This document shows, piece after piece, positions 1 through 12,060 of a stretch of 64,000 nt of DNA; the first letter of the stretch is position 1; the number at the start of each line of letters is the position of its first letter. Origin of the DNA: Coleophoma eucalyptorum. Taxonomy: Eukaryota > Ascomycota > Leotiomycetes > Helotiales > Dermateaceae. The notes under the pieces were generated by a model. That model ran no database searches, was not told the origin of the DNA, and saw nothing but the letters and a program-made list of their open reading frames with translations. The stretch lies in the NCBI GenBank assembly GCA_026120035.1, contig JALRME010000001.1:3485909-3549908 (forward strand), read 5' to 3'. The position numbers and the translations under genes are program-made.

Positions 1-1426
1 CTTGTCACTTGGAGCTTATTACCAATAAGCTCAGCGTAAGACGAGGCTAAATACTACTATAATTAAGTTGCGCATCCCTTTTCAGTAGATTGTTTCGACA
101 AACAGTTACTCAACCCCAACTTACAACCAATGATACACTTCCCCAAAAGCAAAAGCAAGGAATGATTCCAGAACATAGGAACATGTATTATCCCTGCCAA
201 TGCATACAAGACCAGCTATCCTACAATCCCAACGATCGTCAGAGTTCGTCCGAAATATGTCGATAGTCCAGTGCTTGGACTCAGAAAACTCCGAGACAGG
301 CGTCAGATTGGTCAGAAGTTATAAGATCTATGAATCATTGCTTCTAAACAGGCTGAGAGCCAATGCTTAACAACCTTGCGGCTGAAACGTCCTGGCTGAG
401 ACCAACTAGCCAGTGTAACGTCAATTTGGAGCCGGGCCACCTTGTGCACCAAAGACCCAGCAAACTTGGAGGCGGAAGGAAGATTATTGAACTCTGTCTA
501 TCATTATTTGCTACCAATTGGTAGGAGTGCATAGACATGGCGAAGAAGCTTTCACCGCATTCCGATTTTGAAACTCGACAACATGGTCGTCTCATCTGCC
601 ATACTACCAGACTTAAGACAATATATCTTCCCTCCAGAAACCAAAACTTTTATACATACGGGCCAGTGGAGCTCCAACTCGTAATTACATGCAAGGTGCT
701 CGCAAGCTGCGCTCGGCAAAGCTGCCAAAGCGAGAGCAGAGGGCTCGGGAATTGAAATGCTTGATCGAGTGGAGACGTTATTCGCCGCCGCATTTTGTCG
801 GAGAGTAGGAATCCAGATGAGATTTCCTAAGTTTTGACTTTTCGTAGCCTGGATGATAGAATTTCGTTAAATCGAACAACCTCGCGGGGTGGATTTCCTG
901 GGTAAAGAAAGAGCTTCGCGTCAAATCAGGAATATCGGTTATTTTTAATCCCGGATTAAACCCAACTAACTTCTCTCCAAGGCCCATTGAGAAGACGCTC
1001 TAAGCCATAGCTGAATGTGGGCGCATCATCAAGTCCATTGTAAGAGAGCGGAATATGAATAAGGTCACAGGAAAATCTGGGGTACAGTCAACCTAACCAG
1101 GTCGGCTTGCTCTTTTTGGCAGTGTAGTGTATTGGTTATGTGTGACAGATATCTATATAATACCACATGTTACTATTGTCAAGAAGCCTACAAGATAGAG
1201 TGATAAGAAAATTGCATTTAAACTTCTTAGTGAGCTATTACGAACGCCAAAGGGCGTCGCTCCCTTCTTCAATATCCTTCGGATCTTTACTTGTCAATAA
1301 AACTATACTCTCATACATCATCTTAAGGAAGTAACCATCCTTCATAGTTGCTTTATTCTACAACGGCTCAAGCCAATATACATAGTATCAAGTGTCATAA
1401 ATACACAGAAATCGGGTGGATCCAAG
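1..1426. other. intergenic, nothing recognised
   Basis: I see no gene here. The open frames are short, lack recognisable motifs and are not joined by convincing splice sites. The right part is probably the 3' flank of the regulator that ends at 1427. Confidence 0.5.
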
Positions 1427-3763
1427 TCAGTCCGCCCATTGCTCCTGTAGTTGATGTATAATAAAAGATGTTCTCCAGATTCCACGGTTCTCAATGTCCC
1501 GAAGAATGTCACAAGCAGCTGCTCTCTCATATGGGTCGCTAAGGTAAACTCCACCTATATTAATAGTTAGAAAATATCGAGTGCGATGAAAGTGGGAACA
1601 TACAGGCAGATAATAGGTGAGATACATGCATAAATGAGCTTTCGGTTTGTGGATTGCTTACGGCTAATCCAATCACCTGGCGTAGGTGTAGTAATAGGGT
1701 CTCCTGTAAATGATCTATTAGACAGTGCATTACGGCCTACTTCGGGATATTTCTAACCTCTGATAATTTGCGATCCTTTCGCGTATCGAATCCTAATCTG
1801 GATAGTTTCGGATCATAGGTTGTTAGTAATATTCGAGCTAAGCAGTAATGCTGCATTCCGTTGACTGGGCGCTTTAGTAAGACGAATACAAGCAAGTGGT
1901 GTAAGATTGAGTTTCACATACCCTGAGAAGGGCTCATCATGATTATACGTGGAAATGGAGATGAAGACTGCTCGTCCGAGCTTTCTGACCAGAGTGGGGC
2001 AAAGAACGGCGGCTTTGTAGTATACCATTCTTCTACCGCGTCAAGAAGTTCCGACCAAGTCTCTTGCGACGTGGGGGTGGGCGACGTGAAAGCATAATTC
2101 AGGACTCTCGCAAACAGAAAAACCATTCTATTCGCCCAAGCATCCTCGGTATCGGATTGAAAATAATTGGACTCTCGGTAGGCATCGAGAAGTATGCTTA
2201 CCGGTTGGCGATTGGTCAGAGAAACATAGATCTCCTGTCGAAGTGCCACCCAAGTAGCTGCTTCTCGCAGACTGGTGGATGTTGAAGATCGTGCAACCGA
2301 ATCGACCATTCTAGCGGTGCCAAACAAATGATGTCGTTCGTCGCGCTCTACCAACCTATCAGTATTTCGATAGTGCAAAGTCAGAGAAACGGACCATCGA
2401 ACTCCTCATACTGCCGAAGAATAACGATAGCGGCAAACAGGTTCTCATCCAAAACATCAAGGGATCCATCGAGCACCGGAATGAGCAGCCGTAGGCATTC
2501 GTCATGATATCTCGCCGAGGCAGTATCCTCGGTCTTGGAGATGAAAGCCATATGGCGGGATGCGGACGCCAGAATCGCGTTTAGTATTACAGGAACGTGG
2601 CTGGCACGACGAGCAACAACGGTTGCAAAGTGCCGGTTAGAGTCCATGGCATCCAGCTAAGGAGAAGCGATTAATGGCTGAAGGTCAGAAACGCGTCAAG
2701 TATACGTACCCAGGTGGCCAACCTCCGAACATAATGGACGAACAAATGAGCTTCATGACTATCACGAAAGGGCCATGATGGTGCAAGGGTTAAGCCCAAT
2801 TTCTCTCCGGTGCGCGGCACGGCTGGGACCAGTGGTGCGGAAGCGATACTAGAGGCATTACTGTAAGCACGAAAGTGGTGATGAGGTTCGGAGCGGCTCC
2901 CCATTATCGAGGACGACGTGGACGCCTCTCGAATATCATTATTGGGCTCCCGGTAAGACAATGCCAAGGGTGGATTTGGATGGGCATCATCAGTTTCAAC
3001 AATCTCACCCTCAACTTCAGCTTCCGTCTCGGCGTCAATCTCCTCATCATCCTCGGGTTGCGCAGGTCGTTCCACAGGAGCAAAATCCACTGGTCAGAGC
3101 ATCAGTAAAGATGCATAGTCTTGGAATGGCACAGGCTGGCTTACATTTGTGGGGTATGGGGACCCATACTTGATCATGACTATGCTTTAAAGACTTCCGA
3201 GTGGCTGGGCCATGGGGTTGTCTTTGCGATACAGACACAACATTGCGCATCCGCAGGCGGATATCCGACAGGCAGACTAGGTGCTTCGCCTCGCACCGGC
3301 GGCAGTTCTCGGCGTCGGCATCCTTAATGCACCTCAAGTGCCGGGCTTGACAGTTGCGGCTTGACGGAGGCCCGCAGGTCAGTATACTCGTAGTCTGCAA
3401 CGGTTGACGTGGGGTGCGGGAGAGGAGATGGGGGAGGAGAAGGGGGTGGAGAGGGAGAGGGAGAGAGATGCAGATGAAGGATATGCCGGATAAGATTACC
3501 CCAAGGGTATAGACGGGGTTTGACGGAAATCGGTGTCGAACTTACCACGTTGAGTGTCGGCTGTTGCGGGTGCGGGTCATGGTCGATGGCCAGTCGGGCT
3601 GGGCCACATTCCGGAAGGAGTAAGACGGACTGCCGAGATAAGCTGGAGTTGCCTTCAGGATGCCGCATCGGAAAGCAGAGGATGAGAGGGGGACTCCAGC
3701 GGCAGAGTCCAAAGGGGCAACGTCCAAGGGTGGTTGGGGGTGGAAGTCAACAGATATAGACAT
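1427..3763 (-). CDS. Zn2Cys6 fungal transcription factor (ARCA-like), 8 exons
   Basis: Likely nuclear DNA-binding regulator. Reconstructed exons: 3763-3546, 3359-3145, 3089-2710, 2656-2395, 2347-1922, 1864-1758, 1703-1604 and 1554-1427; the phases agree throughout and give about 611 residues. The binuclear cluster is C-x2-C-x6-C-x8-C-x2-C-x6-C starting at residue 73, and its first Cys codon is formed only by splicing (TG|C). An acidic linker follows, then the fungal TF middle region with LDAMDSNRHF, HYCLARILL and a C-terminal SDPYERAAACDILRDIE block, all of a type common to ascomycete regulators annotated ARCA-like. Introns are 47-57 nt except the first (186 nt, CT-rich). The start could instead be the internal ATG at 3580, only 12 codons before the finger. 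It diverges from the sugar transporter at 4191, which is a plausible target by inference only. The target genes are unknown. Confidence 0.85.
3415..3475. repeat. G-rich polypurine tract inside intron 1 of the regulator
   Basis: The + strand shows a nearly uninterrupted A/G run with several runs of three to five G. On the coding strand of the regulator this is a C/T-rich stretch inside the 186-nt first intron. Confidence 0.7.
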
Positions 3764-3778
3764 TCTCGCCGCCCCTTA

Positions 3779-3798
3779 CCCCGCACCCCAGACCCCGC
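3779..3798. promoter_or_regulatory. cluster of CreA/Cre1-like sites
   Basis: Three matches to the carbon-repressor consensus (reverse complement of SYGGRG) lie within 20 bp: CCCCGC at 3779, CCCCAG at 3786 and CCCCGC at 3793. They are just upstream of the regulator ATG (3763) and about 0.4 kb upstream of the sugar transporter. The consensus is short, so chance occurrence is possible. Confidence 0.3.
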
Positions 3799-4190
3799 CT
3801 TTTCCGCCTTCTCAGCCATGCCCCGAGATCTGCAGCTTGCAAATGGGGAGATTTGGCCCGCAGCCAGCCCTGCCGTCGCTCCAGTCTCCGTGCAGGGCTT
3901 GTCATTGCCGGGCGCTTTATTGGTTGTGCGCCATGGTCTGTAACGCCTCCGACTGCGCACGCGGGCCCTACCCCACGGGGAAAGCCTTGGCTGCTGCCCA
4001 AAAGCGCATACTTCGCCGAGCTCAGAGAGTGGGAGTCAGGGTGATGGAAAGCGTCGATGGAGGCCTTCATTGCTTCGTCATGGCGGTTCAGGCACGTCTG
4101 GATGACTACTTATAGAGATCCCATCGGACCGTTTGGATGCCTTCAATCCATTGTCCCCCGACTCCCATAGCTCTCGACTTCTTATTGCCA

Positions 4191-5895
4191 ATGATGTATA
4201 CCCCACAGGATCGCACCAGTATGGAGGGGAAGGAAGATAAAGCTGAAGTGATGCACAACGAAGATGCGAGAGGCTCATCCGTCGATATCTTTATCGACGA
4301 CGATGCCATTGAAAACACCCAGACCGGCAAAGCCGTCTGGCTGATTTCCATGACGGCCTCTATGGGTGGGTTTTTGTTCGGTGAGTTGATAGAATCCGCG
4401 ACCTCCCTTGGATGAGACTAGCTGACATCGCCAGGTTATGATACCGGAGTGATTTCGGCTGTCCTTGTCACGCTGGGTGATGCATTGGGGCATAACCTCT
4501 CGTCTAAGGAGCAAGAATTGATCACATCTATTACTTCTGGCGGTGCCTTCATCGGTGCGGTGATTGCTGGATTAACGGGGGACCGCATGGGCCGCAAGTT
4601 TGCCATCTACTTGGGCTGTGTGGTGTTTGTCGCTGGAGCTGTCATCCAAGCCGCCGCCTATTCTCTCGCGCAGATGACAGTTGGGAGATTTGTCGTAGGC
4701 TTTGGCGTAGGGAGTGCCGCCATGATAATCCCGCTCTACATTGGCGAGATTGCCCCCGCGAAATACCGTGGTCGACTTATTGTTTTCGACAACTTGTGTG
4801 TCGCGGGTGGCCAATTCGTCGCCTACGCCATTGGTGCTGGCTTCACCGAACTGCATCAAGGCTGGCGATACATGGTTGGGTTGGGTGCCGTCCCGGCCAT
4901 CATCTTGGCCTGCCTACTTCCTCTCTGTCCAGAGTCCCCCCGCCATCTGATCACGCATGGCAAAGTTGAGCAAGCAAAGAAGGTGCTCGGCCAGATCTTC
5001 CCCAATGGGACCCCGGCTATGATTGACAGCAAGATCAGAGTGATGCAGAACTCTTTGGAAGTGAGCACAAGCATTCTCTCCGACCGGACGCTATGGTGGC
5101 AGTGCAAGCAGCTCTTTTTGGTACCGGCAAACTTGCGTGCATTGACTTGTGCCTGTGCAGTTATGGCTAGTAGGTGTCAAAGAAGGTTCATAGAGAGCAT
5201 ACCAATACTAACCCCCGCTAGTTTCCCAGCTCGGCGGCTTTAATACTCTCATGTATTATTCGTCCACGCTCTTTGCCCTTGTAGGCTTCAACAAACCGGT
5301 CGCCGTGTCTCTTGTGGTAGGAGCCACGAACTTCATATTTGGATTCGCCTGCTTTTTCTCACTTGATAAATATGGTCGACGAGTCGTCCTTCTCATATCC
5401 GTCCTGGGTATGGCACTCACGCTCACCGTCGCGGCCATTGCTTTCCACTGGATCCCGGTCAGTAGGGACCTGGTCCTGGAAGCGCAAGGCATCAACTGGG
5501 CTGGTACCCTACTCCTGGTGATGATTATCTTCTACGTCGCATTTTTCGCCGCCGGAGTTGCACCGATTGGGTGGGTCGGCACTGAACTGCTTCCCATTGA
5601 GGTGCGAGCTCTGGGCACGATGGTCAACACCATGACCTGCTGGGGATGCAATGTCATTATCGCATCCACTTTCCTGTCCATGATGAAAGCCATGACCCCG
5701 AGTGGTGCTTTTGGATTTTATGCCGGGATATGCTTCATTGGGTGGGTTTTTATTGTCTTCTGTTACCCAGAGGTTCATGGCATGCCTCTAGAGTCCGTTC
5801 GCGATGTGTATGCCCATGGTTTTGGTGTGAAGTATGCGAAGCAGCTGCAGAAAGAGATGAAGGCTTCCAAGAAAGCGAGAGCCTCAACTGTGTAA
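4191..5895 (+). CDS. MFS sugar porter, myo-inositol transporter-like
   Basis: Plasma-membrane proton symporter of the sugar porter family. Exons 4191-4380, 4435-5169 and 5222-5895 give about 532 residues. Visible family motifs are GGFLFGYDTG at the first membrane segment (created by splicing), DRMGRKFA in loop 2-3, PESPRHL after segment 6, the SQLGGFNTLMYYS block of segment 7 (completed by the second splice) and DKYGRR in loop 8-9. The segment-7 sequence and the PEVHGMPLESV ending resemble fungal myo-inositol (ITR-type) transporters more than hexose carriers. The start at 4191 is the first of two adjacent ATGs; the ATG at 4221 is an equally possible start. The gene looks intact. Substrate assignment is inference from family resemblance. 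Confidence 0.85.
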
Positions 5896-6449
5896 AGCAA
5901 CCTTTGCCAACCTGTACCATTATACTTAGCTGTAAGAATTTGAAAGGATCTTGTTCGTGCTACAATGCTCCTAACGTTCACTACCGTCGGTGTTTCAAAA
6001 CTCAATTAATCCTCCCGCCTAGAAACATCAATGGTTAAGAAGCCTTCTAAGTTTTGTTTGTCATCCAGAAGAGCACTACCGCTACTCGGTTCAAGCTAAC
6101 CTATCCTTGACATGCAATGCATCCAAGGCAATGATAGCTATTAGCTTGCAACTTAACCTCAAGTTTCAATTGAGATGCCATAGGGTCTATGGAAACATTT
6201 TATCTGAATATTTTTATAGCTGGACATACGAAAGTATTGGGGTGGAATCTAATCATAAGACTGCTTCTAATGTTTGGTAAATCTCATGAAAGATGAGAAT
6301 CATGTAACATATACGGACAACTCAGAACTCAATTCTTTCCAGCAAAAGAAAGTAGCATCAAGCAGGCGTCATGAATTCGTTATTGACACCAAAATACAAT
6401 TTCCCATGATACCCTAACTCTCAAAGACCAAGTCGGCTCCTCTAAACTT
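5896..6449. other. convergent 3' intergenic spacer
   Basis: This spacer of about 550 bp lies between the stop codons of the sugar transporter (+) and the P450 (-). I recognise no further gene in it. Confidence 0.5.
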
Positions 6450-8068
6450 TCAACTCTTCCCAATGTCCCTTCTCCAGATTTTCACCGGCATCTCCCCTAG
6501 AATCAAGTTAAACGTCTCCAATCTCCTGATCTCCCAGTTGGGCGATGGCAGTGCAAAATCGTAGCGATGGATCACACTTGCGAGGAGAACTGTTTGCTCC
6601 AGATATGATATATTTCTCCCGATGCACCCCCGTGCACCAGCCGAGAAGGTGATGAAGTATGGTTGAAGGTCTCGGCCATTTTCGCCCAACCAACGATCCG
6701 GAATGAAGCTTTCAGCTTGGTAATAAACCTTCTCATCACGGTGGGCAACTAGCGCAGACATGCTCACCGTGGTGTCTCCGGCAATGAAATCCCCAAGGAT
6801 GACCGCGCCCTCAGAAGGTGTCGTTCGCGTTAACCCGTGGCTTGTGGGTGGGAACAGCCGCAGCGACTCATCGAGACAGGCGCGGAGGTACGGCAGATTC
6901 TTCACTTTCTCGTATGGTGCCACAATCTCATCATCGTCTAGAACCGCATCCACCTCATTGCGAAGCTTCTCTAGCATCTTGGGGTGCTTCAAGAGTTGAT
7001 GCAGGACATTTGCCATGGCGATGGCGGTGGTGACGCTTCCGGCGTTCATCATGACATTGACTTCGGCGACAATCTCGCCCCACTCGAGGTTATTAGGCTT
7101 TCCATTCTTGTCTTGCATGAGGACTTGGAAGAAGTCATCCAGCTTCTCTCCATTCTGATAGCGCTTGAGTCTTTGCGATGACCGCTCAAGTACAATCCCA
7201 TCGAAGTTCTCTCCCAACCTGGCCATCCGGCCATAGAAAGGGATGAAGGAGGCAATTTTCTTGACTCTGTGATACCAGTCATAATTCCAGATGAGAAGGG
7301 ATTGAAGATGAGCGTTGTTATAGAGGCATTCGCGGAAGTTGACTTCGTAGATACTCCCATCGGTGCGTTGCGCGGTGACGCGATCGTGGCCCCTATCAAG
7401 AAAGCCGAGTTTCTCAGAGAGACCAATATCTGCAATAGCATCCAGGGTGAAGAAGTTTGTCCACATGCGGTAGTCAAGTGTAAGGTCTTCGGCCGCTGGT
7501 ACTACAACTCCGGGCTTAAGTGGGAGGGTACATCGAGCGTCGAATTGCTTCACGAGCCGCTCGGTCTTGTCGGCAACTTTAAACTCCCAGGCCTCGAGGT
7601 TCTTTAGTGCGTATGCAGCTGATAAGATCTTACGCTTTCGCGAGTGATCGCCTCGATCGATAACATCTGCGAGGTTGAAATGACTTCCAGCCAAGGTAGT
7701 ATAATTGCCATCTTTGAGGCATTTTGTGTTGTGGCCGTAGATATCTTTGATCGCTCGCACATCTCCGTAGGATAGAGTGTTTGGTCCGGTACGGATGACG
7801 GGATACTTTTTGTGTAGATTTGCAAGAGTTTGTGAGCGAAAGCCTCGGTGAGACTCGAGCGTCATGGCCAGATTCGTGATGCCGGCGTACCATGTCATTC
7901 CAGGATATCTTCTCAGTCCTATGAAGTTATTAGCGATGAATACTACGACTTTGCATCAAACCCTTCATCCATACCTTTAGGGTCTCGAAAGTACTCTACG
8001 ACTGGGAGGACGAAGATGTAGAGGGAAAGACATATTGCCAAAGAAATGGCGGCAAGCGTGCCGAGCAT
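6450..8068 (-). CDS. cytochrome P450 monooxygenase (CYP53-like, benzoate-hydroxylase class)
   Basis: Membrane-anchored haem monooxygenase. Exons 8068-7975 and 7918-6450 give about 520 residues. Exon 1 encodes the N-terminal hydrophobic anchor followed by an arginine/proline hinge. The ExxR motif of helix K is in DESLRLFPP, and the haem-binding loop is FSAGARGCIG with the ligand Cys near residue 463. The helix-I signature reads NAGSVTTA: the usual acidic residue before the threonine is valine, which is unusual. The hinge and the stretch SYGDVRAIKDIYGH resemble fungal P450s annotated as benzoate 4-monooxygenase-like, but the substrate cannot be read from sequence. It diverges from a full-length P450 reductase at 9012, so the two may be co-expressed as an enzyme and its electron donor. 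Confidence 0.87.
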
Positions 8069-9011
8069 GGTTGGAAATGCTGTGATCTCCTATTGCTTGA
8101 GCTTGAACGACAACTCAATACTTTGCAGAATTCGTTAATACCGGTCTGGAAGTCGAAGAAGCGGTTTGGATGGACGAAGTGTCTCGTTCAAAACTGTGGT
8201 TTATTTGGATGAGATAGAAGTACTGGAGTGCTAGGCTCAGTAGAAGTAGTACAATTGTTCACTATTTATTATTTTGCTGCCAATAAATCTTGTCCCCCTC
8301 AATATATGTATACAGCTGTAGGGGATAGACGCTGGGCCCGTGTAAGTGTGGGATGTGGGGGAGTGGCTCAATCTTGCCGAATTGGGGAACTTCGCCCGCG
8401 ACACTGCTTGCAAAAGCACGAATTACTATTCTTTATCGTTCCCATGGTTTGTAGTATTCGTTGAATATGAACAATAATATCCGAGTTTACACTCAAATTT
8501 CCCACTTAGTAATTGCTAATGTTCACAACCGACTTTATTTGTAGACAGTCCCAAATAGGAAATACCTATTTCAGCATGGCGGAATTCGATCTAGTCGGGT
8601 TCCCCGCCATTCTTAAACTCTGCATGACGATCTCTCTAACAAAGGGAGTCCCGAATCCCGAGACTGATATTTCACATGTCAATAACTCTTCACAAAGCGT
8701 CTATGCGCCTCGAACTCTTGGTAGGTGATGTGACGCGGGGTGCATCAACTAGAGAGGTTCGAAGAAATTTGGCGACGATATCCTAGAGTAGAAAATTGAA
8801 CCGATGGACGCAACTCAATAGATGGTTTGGAACGACTTGAAGCAAGACACCAAGCTTCAAAATGGGAAAGTCAATCCTTCTACCCCGTTTGCGTAGTTTT
8901 ATTTCTTTTTCTCTTGATTACTTCTACTTAAGTCTTCCCGAGCTTCTATCACAACCAGCATAGCACTTTGTCTCGTCACTCCACATTTTCGCTTTTGCCA
9001 AACTCCAGAAG
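8069..9011. promoter_or_regulatory. shared divergent promoter of P450 and P450 reductase
   Basis: About 0.94 kb separates the two start codons. It contains only short open frames without recognisable domains. I could not pick out a convincing operator. Confidence 0.5.
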
Positions 9012-11141
9012 ATGTCGACCCTTTTCCAGACTTTCCAATTGGTCGGAAGGGACTCAATTCTTATCAAGACGCAGACTGACGATGTCCTCTTTCTCCTCTC
9101 TGTTATTTTTTCTTATGCGTTCTATCACAAATACATCAAGGAAAAGCCAGATGCCCACCGTTATATATGGTTCGAGAGACCACAGTCACTTGAAAATGGC
9201 AGCGAGCTTGCTGAGACTCGAAATATCAATATGATGCTCGAAAAACATGTAAGGACCATCATAGAACTCAATGTGAGGTACTGAGAAATGCCACAGAATA
9301 AAGATGGGGTGATTTTCTGGGGTTCCCAATCAGGCACGGCCGAAACATTCGCAACTCGATTGGCAAGGGACTGTAAAAGTCGATTTGGCTTAGAGATGCT
9401 CGCAGCAGATCTTTCGGACTATGATCCGCAGTCGATCGCCGACATATCCACATCCAAATTCGCAGTTTTCATCATTTCTACCTATGGCGAGGGAGATCCC
9501 AGTGACAATGCTGCCCAATTCGTTTCCTGGTTGACCAGCAATGGATCGACTAGCCTTTCCAAACTTCGCTATGCCGCCATAGGACTTGGAAACAGCAAAT
9601 ATAAATTCTACAACCGGATAGTCGATGTGGTTACTGAAGCACTGGAAAAGCTCGGTGCAACAATGTTGATGCCAGTTGGAAAGGCTGATGATGCTGAAGG
9701 GGCGACAGAAGAGCATTTCATTGCTTGGAAACACTCACTATTTGCGCTCTTCGGCAAGGAGTTTGGTTTAGAGGAAAGGCCATGCATATATGAGCCCGCG
9801 TGGAAAATTGTTGAGGATTCTTCTCTTGACATCATCGACTTACATACAGGTGATCCTGTTGAGTCAACGAGCGACAGAATGACGAAAAACGTTGCCACAT
9901 CATCAATTCAGCGTCTTCCCATCAAAGTTAGTCGCAAGTTGTTATCAACTGACGACCGGAATTTTATTCACTTGGAAGTTGACATTGGCGACTACCCAGA
10001 GATGAAATATAAAACTGGCGATCATTTGGCAGTGTGGCCCTCTAATCCACAATCAGAGGTGGACAGACTACTCAGGGCTCTTAGTCTTGAAAGCTCTCGC
10101 GACATCCCTCTACTTATCAGTGCCATCGAATCTTCTATGCAAATGAAGATACCTAATCCTGTATCTTGGGAGACGCTCTTCAGATGTTATCTGGAGATTT
10201 GTGCTCCTGTATCAAGAGAGACTCTTCTATCGCTCTCTCAATTCGCAGAATGCCCATCTGTACGAGCTAGTCTGCAAAGCCTCGGTGCGGATATTCAGTC
10301 GTATCAAGAATTTTGTGCAAGTAACCACATCAACTTTGGCAGAGTGCTTGAGCTCTTTAAAACCGAGGCCAACACTTGGGCCAAGCTTCCTCAATCATTT
10401 ATACTCGAAAGTCTGGCCCTTCTAACGCCACGATACTACTCTATCTCGTCATCTTCAATTGTTTCCCCTAAGCACATTTCGATGACCGTCGCTATAGATG
10501 CAGTTCCAATGGGTAACTTGCAGACTCGAGGCTTGAATACGTCCTACATTTCAGCCATATGCAATCAAAATTCGCCAGAGTTGCAAAATGACAAATCGGA
10601 TTTCACACTTCTTGACCAGGGCACAAAGCTCTACGCCCAAGTGCGTACTTCTAAGTTTCGTTTACCTGTCCTGGCGAAGCATCCTATTATCATGATTTGT
10701 GCCGGGTCTGGGATTGCACCTTTTCGAGGATTTATCGCCGAACGAATTCGCCTGGCTCAAATTGGTCGTGAAGTTGGGAAGATGATGCTTTTCTTCGGCT
10801 GCAGGAACGACGAGGATTACATTTATCGAGACGAGCTTGAAGCCACCTGTCGGGAAAATCCAAATATCTTGGAGATTATCCTGGCTTATTCAAGGTCAAG
10901 CACCGGGCCTAAACGTTACGTGCAAGATCAGATTGCCGAGAGGAAAGACGAACTTGCTAGGTCGATGACAGAACAAGGAGGATATCTCTACATTTGCGGT
11001 AGTGCTACAATGGCGAGAGAGGTAACAAATCGAATTGGTGACTGCCTGCAACACACACTACACTGGGATGGGGACAAGTTAGATGCGTGGCTAATGCAAA
11101 CAAGGAAGACGCATAGATGGCAGGAGGACGTTTGGGGATAA
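9012..11141 (+). CDS. NADPH-cytochrome P450 reductase
   Basis: ER-membrane diflavin reductase that passes electrons from NADPH to microsomal P450s. Exons 9012-9248 and 9297-11141 give about 693 residues, the normal length. The N-terminus has one membrane segment near residues 24-36. The FMN domain carries GSQSGTAE and STYGEGDPSDNA, the FAD domain RYYSISSS, and the NADPH domain GSGIAPFRGFI and FFGCRNDEDYIY. The C-terminus ends in an aromatic-rich tail (DVWG). The 48-nt intron interrupts the protein just before the FMN-binding loop; the second open frame has an ATG inside that intron, which is not the start. Divergent pairing with the P450 at 8068 suggests a dedicated partner. Fungi usually also have a housekeeping reductase, so this may be a second copy. 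Confidence 0.93.
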
Positions 11142-11394
11142 ATATAAGTATCGTATAAGTCAAAGTTACTAGGAGGCATTATAATTCCAGACCATTATAA
11201 GGTGATATAAAGGCTATAACGTCTATCCCTGCGTTCCGATACGCGCCCGTTAACGAGAAAAACCATAATTACTTCGAGTTCAAGTGATTTTAAATCTTGG
11301 AACATCGTTATACCAACTGCACGTGTTGGAACATCGTTACACCACCTGCATGTATAGCTAGCTGGATGACGGGAACTTTAGGTACAGAAATGTG

Positions 11395-12060
11395 CTACGG
11401 CCACAAAGTGCGCTTAGTCCAAGACCCATCAGATGTATCCTGCACAAATTCAACTCGCTTGTGGACACGGTCCGTGGCTCCTTGCCAGAACTCAACAGTA
11501 AGTGGTGCGACAGCGTACACATTCCAGTCTGGTGCAATATAATCTGGACGACTTCGCAAGAGTTCTTGAGCGTCCTCCAGGCTTTTCTGTAGCTCGAACG
11601 GCGAATCTAGAACTTGACTCTGCCTCGATGCAATGGCACTGGTCTTTGAGCCATCTGGGCGCGCAAGAAAGTCGGCCGCGCATTCTTGATCCGACAATCG
11701 ATAAGCGCTACCTCGCAGTCGTACCTGACGTCCCAGCTGTGGCCAGTAAAAAGTGAGGGCAACGTTCGAGTTTTTTGCAATCTGGTGTCCCTTGGCACTA
11801 GCCTCCGTTGCTGCAAAGTGCCAACCACGCTCGTCAATAGCAGAACACGTGCATCAGGCCGCCCACTCTCGTCGGTAGTTGATAGGGTCATGGCGTGCGG
11901 TTCCTGGATACCTTCAGCGATCGCGTCATCTAGCCAGATCTGAAAGGCCTTGTGAGGAGTGCTTGGGAGTGAGTCTGGGTTGAACTCTCGGAAAGGACCC
12001 TTCAAGGACGACAGGCTTCGAAGCTTCGCTCTGATCTCGTTATCAGATCGTAAACTTGCT
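11395..12060 (-). pseudogene. PNPOx-family flavoprotein gene with a frameshift
   Basis: Remnant of a pyridoxamine 5'-phosphate oxidase-like protein (FMN-dependent oxidase of vitamin B6 salvage or a relative). The upstream frame encodes EIRAKLRSLSSLKGPF and EPHAMTLSTTDESGRPDAR, typical of the family. Near 11830-11840 the homology moves to another frame (ERGWHFAATEASAKG, then ALTFYWPQLGRQVR, then the SQSQV-like region), which runs to a stop at 11395. Between the conserved LLL and DERGW only five nucleotides remain where relatives have about three extra residues, so a deletion of about 10 nt would explain the shift. I also find no in-frame ATG before the conserved N-terminus. The protein resembles bacterial PNPOx relatives. 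A sequencing error is the alternative to a real lesion. Confidence 0.72.

Noticed and set aside
9288..9296. Start of the P450 reductase at the ATG at 9288
   Set aside because: That ATG lies inside the 48-nt intron; using it would lose the membrane anchor encoded by exon 1.
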